From assembly GCF_000698555.1 (NCBI RefSeq), contig NZ_JFHE01000051.1, positions 1 to 34,446 of the forward strand: a DNA stretch of 34,446 bases, given 5' to 3'. Position numbers and translations under genes: made by a program. Shown in pieces: positions 25,268-32,470 of this stretch (position 1 is the first letter of the stretch; the number at the start of each line of letters is the position of its first letter). The notes beneath the pieces were generated by a model. The model ran no database searches. It saw nothing but the letters and a program-made list of their open reading frames with translations, and was not told where the DNA came from. Source of the DNA: Caballeronia grimmiae. Lineage in GTDB: Bacteria; Pseudomonadota; Gammaproteobacteria; Burkholderiales; Burkholderiaceae.

Positions 25268-26245
25268 ATGACAAAGAAAACGCCGGGTCTGATTTCCTCT
25301 GAATTTCTCGACTCCTCAGAGACAAGCGAGAAGGTAGCGCCCAGAGAGACAGCGCTCGAGATCGTCGCAAGGCTAGAGAAATCCCTCGTCGGAAGGGGGC
25401 ATGCGAGTCAACAATCGCCGCGACCACCAACGCGTGTCCAAATTCCGCTATGGTCGGAAGATCATCGACCCGTGCTGCACGATCTGGTTCGATCCGCGCT
25501 CTTCACTTGCGGTCAAAGGGATGCGCGTATGGATCTCAAGGCGAAGCCGATATATGCGCTCGAACACATCAAAATCACGTACACGGGCGAGGAACTGCGG
25601 CAGCGCGACTATGACGTCTACTTGCAAATCCTCCATTTGTCTCGCGGCGCCACTGTTGACAATCGGCAAGAGTGGGTGGAGTTCGAGGCCCGTTCTCTGA
25701 TAAAGATGCTTGGCTGGACGCAAAACTCTCGCAGCCTTGTAGAACTGCGGGAAACCATACGTCGCTTGACGGCATGCGCGCTAGAAGTAACTCGCTCCCG
25801 CACGAAAAGCAGTGTCCCTGTTGTCTATGGCGGACCACTCTTGCTCAAGTACGCAGGGGCACAAGAGGGCGGTTTTGACGAAGTGACGTTTTGGAAGGTG
25901 CAGATAAACAGCGAGGTAGCGGCACAGCTTAAACCTGGCGATTACACACGTATCGATTGGCAAATTAGGACCAAGCTTTCTCCTTTGGAGAAATGGCTGC
26001 ACGCCTTCTATTCGACCAATCAACATCCGTATCCAATGAAAGTTGAGACGATCCATAAGCTATGTGGATCTCGCATGGCTGAGATCAAGTTTTTCCGCCG
26101 CGCCATCAAAGCCGCACTGGACCGCTTGACGGAAGTAGGATTCCTTTCATCTTGGCAACTCGACGAAACGGACAAAGTCAGGGTGGTTCGCGGTCAAATG
26201 CTCACCGCCAATGCCGATCGGGCATCGAGCGACGGGACCGGCTGA
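25268..26245 (+). CDS. trfA: TrfA-type plasmid replication initiator
   Basis: Replication initiator that binds the iterons downstream and recruits the host helicase. The protein is 325 residues from the ATG at 25268 (GAGGAAC nine bases upstream). The TrfA core is clear: AKPIYALEHIKITYTGEELR, RQRDYDVYLQILHLSRGA, FEARSLIKMLGWTQNSRSLV, LRETIRRLTACALEVTRSRT and LSPLEKWLHAFYSTNQHPYP. Residues 1-75 are a variable, acidic/basic leader. It is divergent from parA and immediately precedes the origin, the usual TrfA-plasmid arrangement. Upstream in-frame codons from 25202 exist but lie across the promoter. Confidence 0.9.
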   Translation: MTKKTPGLISSEFLDSSETSEKVAPRETALEIVARLEKSLVGRGHASQQSPRPPTRVQIPLWSEDHRPVLHDLVRSALFTCGQRDARMDLKAKPIYALEHIKITYTGEELRQRDYDVYLQILHLSRGATVDNRQEWVEFEARSLIKMLGWTQNSRSLVELRETIRRLTACALEVTRSRTKSSVPVVYGGPLLLKYAGAQEGGFDEVTFWKVQINSEVAAQLKPGDYTRIDWQIRTKLSPLEKWLHAFYSTNQHPYPMKVETIHKLCGSRMAEIKFFRRAIKAALDRLTEVGFLSSWQLDETDKVRVVRGQMLTANADRASSDGTG

Positions 26246-26470
26246 TCCGAGGCCAACGCAACCTCAGCTAGGCTCTAGTCAAATGATCACTACCGCCTCA
26301 ATCAACGGTGATTATTCGACTTGGAAAAGCCACCCAACACGCCCAAAAATCAAGTCAAATAGTCACCAGCCAGGCGAACAATCGACTTTGTAGTGAGAAA
26401 CGCAGAGTTTGCAGGCCTGCTCAGCGCAAAAAAACGTGCCAATTACGGAGGCAAGCGGGCGAGATGCCCG

Positions 26471-26479
26471 TTATCCACA
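26471..26479 (+). promoter_or_regulatory. DnaA box
   Basis: TTATCCACA, an exact match to the DnaA-box consensus, six bases before the first phased iteron. Confidence 0.85.
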
Positions 26480-26485
26480 GGCCGA

Positions 26486-26585
26486 TAGTCGAATGCTCAC
26501 CCCTTTAAGTCAGATGCGCACCAACGATAGTCAAATGCTTACTCAAGGTAGTCAGATACTCCCCGGTTCGAGTCAGATATTCACC
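26486..26585 (+). repeat. Five iterons with exact 21-bp period
   Basis: Units start at 26486, 26507, 26528, 26549 and 26570, each exactly 21 bp apart (two helical turns), so an initiator would bind one face. Consensus is WAGTCARATGCTCACC; the units vary mainly at the A/G of ARATG and in the last four bases. Confidence 0.9.
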
Positions 26586-26643
26586 CTCGAACGTATGTAA
26601 ACGTCTGATCACATTGGGGAAAGAGGTTGCGTCGACCGATGCT

Positions 26644-26664
26644 AGAAGGTTTTGAGAAGGTTTT
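26644..26664 (+). repeat. AT-rich direct repeats (possible unwinding element)
   Basis: AGAAGGTTTT twice at an 11-bp period, followed by a T/A-rich stretch to about 26690. Position just beyond the iterons fits a DNA unwinding element. Confidence 0.55.
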
Positions 26665-26710
26665 TAGCTCTTCTTTAGAAAAATCTCAGATAGAGAGCAC
26701 GGCTTAGCCC

Positions 26711-27181
26711 CTAACAGCGCCGATTTATTGTGACCATGCATCGCTGCGGCTCGTAGCCGTCTTGAATCCCGCTTTCGATCGAATCGGCTTGAATTGCGTT
26801 GGCAGCAAGCCGGGCAATCGTAACAGCGGCCTGTTTGCCTGGGACTGAGAAGGAGACCGGCAAGCCGCGTTCGACGCCGCCCTTCGCGAATTGGGTGGGT
26901 GGTGAACGGCCTAATAATCGAATATTTGATCGCCCCTCGACCTCATTACGCACGAACGTCTCGTGGTCCGCCTGGATAACGCCGCCAACGCCAAGGTTCA
27001 TAGTGGTGTTGAGGAAGAACCCGCCGTCGGCATAGCCGACCTTGATGCCTCACTGCACCCCCGCCTTGCCGATGACGCGAAAAATGGCGCGCGTCTCGAT
27101 GCCGCGCTTCCCCAGCTCCGCACCAGCACTTCGAACGCGATTGAGAAACGCACGCGAAATCTCGCCGAGGAACGGTTTCCT
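26711..27181 (-). pseudogene. Hypothetical gene broken by an in-frame TGA
   Basis: The minus frame that ends at 26711 encodes a natural-looking protein (MNLGVGGVIQADHETFVRNE, RSPPTQFAKGGVERGLPVSF, GKQAAVTIARLAANAIQADS, YEPQRCMVTINRRC). Reading further upstream in the same frame it continues as EISRAFLNRVRSAGAELGKR, IETRAIFRVIGKAGVQ, a TGA (27050-27052), then GIKVGYADGGFFLNTT. No ATG or GTG precedes it before a TAG at 27182. So the gene has lost its start and carries one nonsense codon, perhaps an original TGG. Family unknown. It follows the small XRE gene on the same strand. Confidence 0.45.
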
Positions 27182-27202
27182 CTAGCAGACGATGACAACG
27201 GC

Positions 27203-27484
27203 CTATCGCTCGGAGGCGGAGACTGCGTCGTTAGCGAGGATTGCGTCTGCTCGCCCCGTCAACTCAGAGACGGAACAGCGCAAGACCGAACAGATCCGGA
27301 CGACATTGAGAATGGTGACGTTGCGCTCACCTCGTTCGATTTTTCCCATGTGACTGCGGTCAATCTTAGCCGCGTGAGCTAACCCTTCCTGGGAGAGCCC
27401 AATGTCGGCCCTAAGCGCTCGGATGGCTCTACCCAAGGCAAGCAAGTACCCAGTTTCGTCGAAAGCGCCAGAGACTCTTTGCAT
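27203..27484 (-). CDS. Small XRE-family HTH regulator
   Basis: A 93-residue protein, HTH_3 type throughout: ALGRAIRALRADIGLSQEGL, AHAAKIDRSHMGKIERGERN, VTILNVVRICSVLRCSVSEL. It has no extra effector domain. It is divergent from the gene at 27547 with 62 bp between start codons, which is a common arrangement for a regulator and its target; it could also control the broken gene downstream of it. Confidence 0.87.
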   Translation of the reverse strand: MQRVSGAFDETGYLLALGRAIRALRADIGLSQEGLAHAAKIDRSHMGKIERGERNVTILNVVRICSVLRCSVSELTGRADAILANDAVSASER

Positions 27485-27546
27485 GCCCGTATATTCCCGG
27501 TACTATGCATGTAAGACCACGGCATTTACGACCCATAGGAGGCACG

Positions 27547-27924
27547 ATGGTGAACCGCGCAGTTCGGGAATTGCCACCCGCGATGGACGATGATCTTTTG
27601 GAAAGACTGCAACGAGAAGTCGTAGGCTGGGGCCCTGACGCGGCGATCCCGCAAAATCTGTCGGACGAGTGGTTAAAGATATTGGTCAAAGACGCGCTCC
27701 ACGGCTTGTATAAAACGGGTACGCTGAATGGCGAGGGTCTTCGCACAGGGCCGGCGATGCTTGCTTTCGCGATCTCAATGGCGCAAGCAAGGCTTAATAA
27801 ACAGAACGAGCCCAAGGCGGCGTCGATCTACATTCAATATCGAACTGCCTTGATCGAAGAACTTCTTGGCCGAGAGACGGGCCTATACCGGCGTCAATAT
27901 TCGCTGGTGGACTTTTATAGATGA
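27547..27924 (+). CDS. Hypothetical protein divergent from XRE
   Basis: A 125-residue helical protein (MVNRAVRELPPAMDDDLLER, LSDEWLKILVKDALHGLYKT, GPAMLAFAISMAQARLNKQN, YIQYRTALIEELLGRETGLY). AGGAGG six bases before the ATG at 27547 is an excellent ribosome site. No family is recognised. It may be controlled by the divergent XRE protein. It ends just before the hairpin-dense region. Confidence 0.72.
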   Translation: MVNRAVRELPPAMDDDLLERLQREVVGWGPDAAIPQNLSDEWLKILVKDALHGLYKTGTLNGEGLRTGPAMLAFAISMAQARLNKQNEPKAASIYIQYRTALIEELLGRETGLYRRQYSLVDFYR

Positions 27925-27929
27925 TGCGC

Positions 27930-28347
27930 AGTCGATGCGCCACGAGTGAGCAAGCCAGACTTCGGCTTGCGGTCGCGCGCCCGGTCGAAGGCCCCGGTCT
28001 GGAAGAAGGGGAGTTAAGAAGGTGTCCAGCGCAAGCGCTGGCTGGCTTACGCCACCGGAAGAAAAGCCCGCCGTGCGACTTCGCGCAGACCGGGCTTCGG
28101 CATCGTCCCGGCTGGCGTTGCGGCGCTTAATCCGACAACTCGCTTCGACCGGTTTCGCAGGTTTCGCAGCTTTCGCGCGGGTTACGGCTGCGACGTAAAA
28201 GAGTCGAAGAAACCGCTCTTGGGGGCTGCCCCCGGCGCTCGGGCGACCGCGAACAGCCCAACCGGGCAACGCCCGGTTGGGAAAAAGGAGCGCTCGAGAC
28301 GGGCTCGATCGCAACGGCGCCGGCTCTCGCCGGCGAAAGAAAAGCCG
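27930..28347. other. Hairpin-dense region without a confident separate gene
   Basis: About 420 bp holding at least five hairpins: CCAGCGC-AA-GCGCTGG (28026-28041), AAGCCCG/CGGGCTT (28064-28097), a perfect 11-bp stem CCCAACCGGGC with a 3-nt loop (28257-28281), and GCCGG/CCGGC around 28319-28334. There is also a TTTCGCAG direct repeat near 28157. The extended traM-like frame runs antisense through part of it. The hairpin at 28064-28097 resembles the terminator at 28348. It looks structured rather than coding. Confidence 0.55.
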
Positions 28348-29015
28348 AAAAGCCCGCCTTGCGTTGTCGCACAAGACGGGCTTTTGATGGAATAGACGCC
28401 GCTGACGCGGCGTTCAGTCGCGGCGAGTACCTTCCACCGACTGGACCACTTTGCTACGCGTGTCCGGGTCGAGCTTTGGCAAGATCGCGAGAGTCCCGCC
28501 CGGTCGCAAGGTCGCGCACTTCGTCCGGCGTGCGCTCCAGCGCTATGACCGAAAAAAGCAGATCCAATAACCCCGCCAGCGATCGCAAACAGCAGTCCGC
28601 CGCCGCAAAATAGCGCAGCCACGCGGTACTTCCACACGGAAGGCGCATCGTTGCGGGCATTACCAGCGACGTCCCCCAAGACGGCTTGCGCCGTCTCCGC
28701 GATCTGGACTCCAAAGCGCGTCAATTCGTTTTCGCCGCCCGCCTCAATCAAGGCTCGCACTTCTCGCACAGCGTCGGCGACTGCGGCGCTGGCGGCTGCA
28801 GCCGCAGCCGCTTCGCGCTCGCCAGCCGCAGCCGCAGCCGCAGCGAGCTTTTGCGCCGCCGCCTCGGCGGCGGCTTCGATGGCGGCCGCGGCGCGTTCCG
28901 CCGCGCGGACCCGGACGCGCGAGTTGACCAGCGCTGCCGTGACGAGCGGATCAAACGTCGATTTTTGGCCGGTCGCTTCGAAAACTTCAGTGACGATAGA
29001 TAGCCTTCGCGTCAC
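28182..29015 (-). CDS. traM: TraM-like conjugation protein (frame probably altered at 3' end)
   Basis: The frame is 277 codons (GTG at 29015). The first 150 residues resemble RP4 TraM in plan: FDPLVTAALVNSR, a very Ala-rich coiled coil (ERAAAAIEAAAEAAAQKLAA), then FGVQIAETAQAVLG and a C-terminal membrane helix (VAALFCGGGLLFAIAGGVIG). After the helix the frame becomes low-quality and crosses a terminator (28348-28385). A different frame, from about 28560 to a stop at 28454, reads ERTPDEVRDLATGRDSRDLA and has higher GC3. I suspect a single-base shift and a true stop at 28454. An ATG just after the traL stop opens only 12 codons. Family assignment is by architecture and position. Confidence 0.6.
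   Translation of the reverse strand: MTRRLSIVTEVFEATGQKSTFDPLVTAALVNSRVRVRAAERAAAAIEAAAEAAAQKLAAAAAAAGEREAAAAAAASAAVADAVREVRALIEAGGENELTRFGVQIAETAQAVLGDVAGNARNDAPSVWKYRVAALFCGGGLLFAIAGGVIGSAFFGHSAGAHAGRSARPCDRAGLSRSCQSSTRTRVAKWSSRWKVLAATERRVSGVYSIKSPSCATTQGGLFGFSFAGESRRRCDRARLERSFFPTGRCPVGLFAVARAPGAAPKSGFFDSFTSQP
28348..28385. terminator. Bidirectional-type terminator after the traM-like gene
   Basis: AAAAGCCCG (28348-28356) pairs with CGGGCTTTT (28377-28385), with an inner stem CTTGCG/CGCACAAG. The A/T flanks allow termination on both strands. On the minus strand it would end the traK-traL-traM transcript. Confidence 0.8.
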
Positions 29016-29027
29016 TCACGTCCATGA

Positions 29028-29808
29028 TTACCACGCTACCGCATTGAGTTGCTGAAACACATCGCCATACACGCGCTTGATTCGACTCTTTTCCATGGCA
29101 TTGAAAGTGTTTCCTTCAAGTACCTCATTTAACGTCAGTCGGGCCGTATTCATTTTTCGAATGTCGTCACCGAATGTGTCCGACGAACGAGCACGCAAGA
29201 CGATGTTCGCTTTCACGCGTCCGGCGAATCCCTTATAAGTCTTCGTTTCGGAAATGTGCTTTTCACCAATAATGAGCGGGCCGAAATGCTCGTTTTCCCA
29301 CACGACCAGATCAACGTCGCCGGACTCCACCGCCGGTGCACGCGAAGCCTCCGCAACGTCGCCGAAGCCTTCTGCCGTATCCCGCAGAACATCGCCCCCG
29401 CCAATGATCGAGTGAATTATCGGCGTCTTTCCCGCATCGCGGATCGCGTCGAACGCATGGTTCGCAATGAGATAAGCAAGCAGCGGAGAAAATGTGTTGG
29501 CTCCCGTGTCAATGGCATAATTCATGCCACTCAGAGATTCGGGCGATTCGAGAACGTCGATCATAAGCCGATCGAATTGCTTCTGATCAATGGTTCGATC
29601 CGGCTTCATCACCGAAAGATGCGTTACGGACAGAGCCTTGTAATGCGCGAGGGTCGTGTTCTCTTGGTCCAGATCATATGCTTTAAACCGGCGCACCGAC
29701 CTTCAAAAACCATTGATCGAGCATCGTCGCGATAAGGGATTTCCCGACGCCGCCTTTTCCCTGAAGAACGAAATTCACCGTGTTGCTAATTTTTACTTTA
29801 TTTTCCAT
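29028..29808 (-). pseudogene. traL: TraL-like ATPase with a +1 frameshift
   Basis: Conjugation ATPase resembling RP4 TraL, a ParA-like NTPase. From the ATG at 29808 the N-terminus reads MENKVKISNTVNFVLQ then GKGGVGKS (Walker A) and ATMLDQWFLKVGAPV, then a stop. The rest continues in another frame as KAYDLDQENTTLAHYKALSV through IIGEKHISETKTYKGFAGRV to 29028. The break is at GTTTAAAGC (minus strand, about 29682-29690): one fewer T would join both parts into a 259-residue protein of normal length. It lies between the traK-like and traM-like genes, the RP4 order. It is a real lesion, a homopolymer sequencing error, or a programmed shift. Confidence 0.78.
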
Positions 29809-29823
29809 CGTTTGCCCCGTTGA

Positions 29824-30237
29824 TTAGTCCCAGTCGCGCTGTTTTGTCACGTCGCGCGTGAACGTCTGTAATGGTTGCCGATACCCTTCTTTCGAGAAAG
29901 TGCTTTGTGCCTTCGGCGCACTTTCGCGAACCGGCTTATCGGCAGATTGCTTCGATTCCTGAACCGGCCCTTTTTCTGGCGCGATTTTTGAAGTCGGGGT
30001 GCCCGCTTTTCGCGCTAAACGCATTCGTTTCATTGCGCTTTTTAGGGTGAAGAGGGAGACGACAAGCCCCTGTTCTGCAAGTCCGCGAATGATCGCTTGA
30101 TAGTTCCAACCAGTCGCTTGCGCGGCCTCGATCTCGATAAACAGCTCGCGCAGTCGGCCCGCCTTAGTTCGGTTCGGGCCCCCCTTCGTCGGTGTAAACT
30201 TCGGAAATTCTTCCGGGTTGTCTTTAGAGTCGTTCAT
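29824..30237 (-). CDS. traK: TraK-like oriT-binding protein
   Basis: A 137-residue protein from the ATG at 30237 (MNDSKDNPEEFPKFTPTKGG). A central helical domain has GRLRELFIEIEAAQATGWNY, QAIIRGLAEQGLVVSLFTLK and SAMKRMRLARKAG, resembling the TraK DNA-binding region of IncP plasmids. A basic, Ser/Lys-rich tail follows. In RP4 TraK binds DNA next to oriT and wraps it. Here a phased repeat array starts 55 bp upstream and may be its site. It is followed 15 bp later by traL. The assignment is by position and helical pattern, not by a strict motif. Fifty upstream codons are open but lie in the array. Confidence 0.62.
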   Translation of the reverse strand: MNDSKDNPEEFPKFTPTKGGPNRTKAGRLRELFIEIEAAQATGWNYQAIIRGLAEQGLVVSLFTLKSAMKRMRLARKAGTPTSKIAPEKGPVQESKQSADKPVRESAPKAQSTFSKEGYRQPLQTFTRDVTKQRDWD

Positions 30238-30292
30238 CTCTAGGCGGTTTGGTGTTGATCCCCGATTGTACGCGCCGCCGAAAGAGGTACGC

Positions 30293-30491
30293 CCCCTCGA
30301 CGCACTCCGTGCGCCTTCGTTATGCCCTCGGGTCGCCCTCGTCGCGCACTCGACGTGTGAAACACGCATGTCATCGCCCTCGCAACGCCCTCGCAATACC
30401 CCCGCGATGCACCCGCCAACCCTCGCTCGGAAAGTTGGGCGAGGTCAATATGCGCTCGCCGAGCCCTCGACACGCACTCATCTTGCCCTCG
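30293..30491. repeat. Phased array of degenerate GCCCTCG heptamers
   Basis: Heptamers start at 30302, 30313, 30324, 30335 and 30346, then 30376, 30387, 30398, 30409 and (10 bp later) 30419, then 30452, 30463, 30474 and 30485. Within each block the period is 11 bp with that one exception. Exact GCCCTCG copies are at 30324, 30335, 30376, 30387, 30463 and 30485. An 11-bp period puts the sites on nearly the same helical face and could bend DNA. It lies between the traK-like gene and the divergent RHH gene, where oriT-binding proteins act. Confidence 0.75.
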
Positions 30492-30600
30492 TTGAGCCGG
30501 CCCACAGCCCCGAAACAGGAAAAGCGCGTCGTCGGCTCGCCCGCTGGGCTCGCCGGCCCCGGTTCTCGGGTCGGCTGAACCGGCGCGGAGCGCCTAGCCG

Positions 30601-30644
30601 CCCCGGAACCGGGGCATTTATCCAGAGCTTTTCGCGGAAAAGCT
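30601..30644. other. oriT: Candidate oriT/nic region
   Basis: CCCCGG-AA-CCGGGG (30601-30614) and the perfect inverted repeat AGCTTTTC-GCG-GAAAAGCT (30626-30644), followed by GCAGCTATACCCGG. A hairpin followed by a nick site between divergent traK and accessory-protein genes fits oriT. I do not find an exact match to the IncP-type ATCCTG nick core, and no relaxase is in the window, so the nick position is not assigned. Confidence 0.45.
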
Positions 30645-30774
30645 GCAGCTATACCCGGAAACAACAGCTAGTGGAACATAAAGGGTGTGGTACACCGACA
30701 CCCGCGTTTCGGCGCCGAAGGCTCGTCAATGAGCGATCCTAGCGTGGTACAATTTTTGTCATCAGACTATATTT

Positions 30775-30793
30775 GTGGTCGCAGGTAGACCAC
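30775..30793. promoter_or_regulatory. Inverted repeat operator before the RHH gene
   Basis: GTGGTC-GCAGGTA-GACCAC, 6-bp inverted arms, 25 bp before the ATG at 30818. A weak promoter (TGGTAC, 17-bp spacer, TATATT at 30767-30772) lies just upstream. A ribbon-helix-helix protein could bind it and autoregulate. Confidence 0.5.
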
Positions 30794-30817
30794 GCGTAGG
30801 AGACCGCTGAGAAGAAC

Positions 30818-31261
30818 ATGAGAAAGACTCACACCAACGTCCGCCTGGACCCCGAAAGCTTGGAACGGCTCAGGACAATGGCCGAGACGCGCTCCACAAA
30901 CGTGACGGCCCTAATTAGTGAGGCGGTCGAGCGGTTCCTTCGCGAGGAGTCGTTCCGTAATGACTTGGCATCGATGGAGCAATCCCTAGCCGCGACGGTC
31001 GTTTCGGCAATCAAGGAAACGGCTCGTGTCGGCGATGACGTTCAACTCCTAATTGGGCAAGTCGATCAACTGATGAAATTCGTGTTTCAGGCGACGCCAG
31101 AAATCTTTGATAAAGAGGCTGCAGCGATTGTGGGTTCTCGCCGATATACAGGGTTTCTTGAATCGTTCGGCAAGGAGTTCGTTGGGCGGAAACGTCGTGC
31201 AAGATTCGCTGCAGGGATGGATCAGACCATGAGCGGCGATGAAGAGCCAGATGAAAAGTGA
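30818..31261 (+). CDS. Ribbon-helix-helix protein, putative relaxosome accessory
   Basis: A 147-residue protein. Residues 1-50 are a ribbon-helix-helix (THTNVRLDPESLERLRTMAE, STNVTALISEAVERFLRE). A helical middle (SLAATVVSAIKETARVGDDV, LLIGQVDQLMKFVFQATPEI) and a basic C-terminal region (VGRKRRARFAAG) follow. It is divergent from the traK-like gene across the oriT-like region, the place held by TraJ in RP4, so I infer an oriT-binding role. No relaxase gene follows it, unlike RP4. It could instead be a simple repressor of its own promoter. Confidence 0.75.
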   Translation: MRKTHTNVRLDPESLERLRTMAETRSTNVTALISEAVERFLREESFRNDLASMEQSLAATVVSAIKETARVGDDVQLLIGQVDQLMKFVFQATPEIFDKEAAAIVGSRRYTGFLESFGKEFVGRKRRARFAAGMDQTMSGDEEPDEK

Positions 31262-31385
31262 TGAGTAAATCGCGTCCTGCATCGGAATAGCGATGTATGA
31301 TGTGACTGTCGACAGAACTTGATGATGGTTCGAATTGCTTTGGGGTAAACCGAACTTTCGTACCCTTGTTGTCAGGACATAACTC

Positions 31386-31640
31386 ATGCGCGAACAAAAT
31401 CAAGCATCTCCTATGACAGCAGATATGCTCGTGCGAATGAGCAAGGACTTGAGGAAAAGGCCGAATCTTTTCCACGAAACGCTTGCTGGTGTACGGTTGA
31501 TTGAACGCGATGGTCGGCCATTTGCTGTGCGCTTCACTGATATTCCCGAGCCACATCAAACGGCATTCGTTGTCGCCCTACGCGGCTCTGGTCATCTATT
31601 GATCGACGGGAAAGACGAATGCGCCCATGTTTGCGACTAG
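31386..31640 (+). CDS. Small hypothetical protein
   Basis: An 84-residue protein (MREQNQASPMTADMLVRMSK; LFHETLAGVRLIERDGRPFA; HQTAFVVALRGSGHLLIDGK). AGGA lies about ten bases before the ATG; an internal ATG (MTADM) could also be the start. No family is recognised. Codon use looks natural. The 98 bp after it, up to the next frame, contain nothing clear. Confidence 0.42.
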   Translation: MREQNQASPMTADMLVRMSKDLRKRPNLFHETLAGVRLIERDGRPFAVRFTDIPEPHQTAFVVALRGSGHLLIDGKDECAHVCD

Positions 31641-31737
31641 CGGGACTGGATAGACGGTAGTCTTGCCGGAATGAATTAGCCGGTTTTCGTCCGTGTAGTG
31701 CGAACTTTTATCAGACCGCTGCACTGACGCAACTGTT

Positions 31738-31860
31738 GTGGAGGGTGGAGTGACTGCAGAGTTCTTTGATCGATCCGTTCGATCGCTCAAGGGCATTATC
31801 AGTGCGCCATCAACGCCCATTACCGTTGAAGATATGAACAAGGCGATAAAGGAGCAGGCC
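31738..31860 (+). pseudogene. Antitoxin C-terminal fragment (VapB/AbrB-like)
   Basis: A frame in phase with the next gene reads FFDRSVRSLKGIISAPSTPI then TVEDMNKAIKEQA, the pattern of the C-terminal toxin-binding end of VapB/AbrB-type antitoxins. No DNA-binding half precedes it and a stop lies upstream. The GTG at 31750 has GGAGG before it, so a short peptide might still be made. No toxin gene is adjacent. Confidence 0.35.
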
Positions 31861-32124
31861 ATGAGTACGAAAGCGACCCTTGCCCATCACGAATCCAACG
31901 ATGCCTCAGAGCCGTCCTGGCGCCTATACGAGGAGATTTTCGAAACTGGGATTGTATATCTTGAGCTAAACGGAGTTGCGATAGATTTCACGATGCTCGG
32001 AAACGTGGAAAACCGTCCGGGGACTGTGTTATTACGCTTGCCGATAGAAACCGCGCAGCAGCTTGGACTGCACACTAGCGTGCCAGCCGACAAATGGGCG
32101 AGGGCGTGTGATGCCGACAAGTAG
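31861..32124 (+). CDS. Small hypothetical protein
   Basis: An 87-residue acidic protein (MSTKATLAHHESNDASEPSW, RLYEEIFETGIVYLELNGVA, GTVLLRLPIETAQQLGLHTS). AAGGAG nine bases before the ATG is a good ribosome site. Its frame is in phase with the antitoxin fragment just upstream, so a longer fused start at 31750 is possible, but the site at 31861 is better. Family not recognised. The following gene starts 11 bp after its stop. Confidence 0.6.
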   Translation: MSTKATLAHHESNDASEPSWRLYEEIFETGIVYLELNGVAIDFTMLGNVENRPGTVLLRLPIETAQQLGLHTSVPADKWARACDADK

Positions 32125-32135
32125 AGGTGACCACG

Positions 32136-32267
32136 ATGGATCACAAGTTGGTCCGTTTGGCGACCGCCGTTGGTGCTGCATGGTGGCTTGCCCGATTTGG
32201 TGATTTCGCATTTCGAGCGTCGCAATCTCTAGACGGTCGTGCGGTGATGGACAATTGCGGGCGTTGA
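32136..32267 (+). CDS. Very small hypothetical protein
   Basis: A 43-residue frame (MDHKLVRLATAVGAAWWLAR, FGDFAFRASQSLDGRAV) with GAGGTGA six bases before the ATG and 11 bp after the previous stop, so probably in one operon with it. The N-terminal half is amphipathic. No family is recognised. The following 200 bp show no supported gene. Confidence 0.4.
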   Translation: MDHKLVRLATAVGAAWWLARFGDFAFRASQSLDGRAVMDNCGR

Positions 32268-32470
32268 CGGACTCGACTACCAGCACCGTATCGTGGCGAA
32301 TGGTATCACCGTCAATGACAGAAGGTGCGCGCAGACGGGTTCGTTTGCAAGCTACATCAGTCATTCAGATGACCGGTGAAACCAAAGCTCGACCGATTAC
32401 GTTGGCGAAGTCGACGCCGCACATCATGTTGGAACGGATAGGCCTCGACATCCGCGTTGCTAGTAGCCTA

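Larger units (their letters stand above)
26276..26700. other. oriV: Origin of replication (oriV)
   Basis: About 425 bp after the trfA-like gene with no gene. It contains two isolated iteron-like sites (26276-26290 and 26352-26367), a DnaA box, five phased iterons, and AT-rich direct repeats (AGAAGGTTTT at 26644-26653 and 26655-26664). This is the standard layout of an iteron-controlled origin; replication from it is inferred, not shown. Confidence 0.85.

Noticed and set aside
28257..28281. Perfect 11-bp hairpin as an intrinsic terminator
   Set aside because: The A-run follows it on the plus strand and the T-run precedes it on the minus strand, so neither strand has the required downstream U-tract.
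27883..28374. Minus-strand 163-codon frame
   Set aside because: Runs through several hairpins and a terminator, is low-complexity and has no ribosome site.
30293..30491. CRISPR array
   Set aside because: The units are 7 bp with 4-bp gaps, too short for CRISPR repeats, and no cas gene is present.
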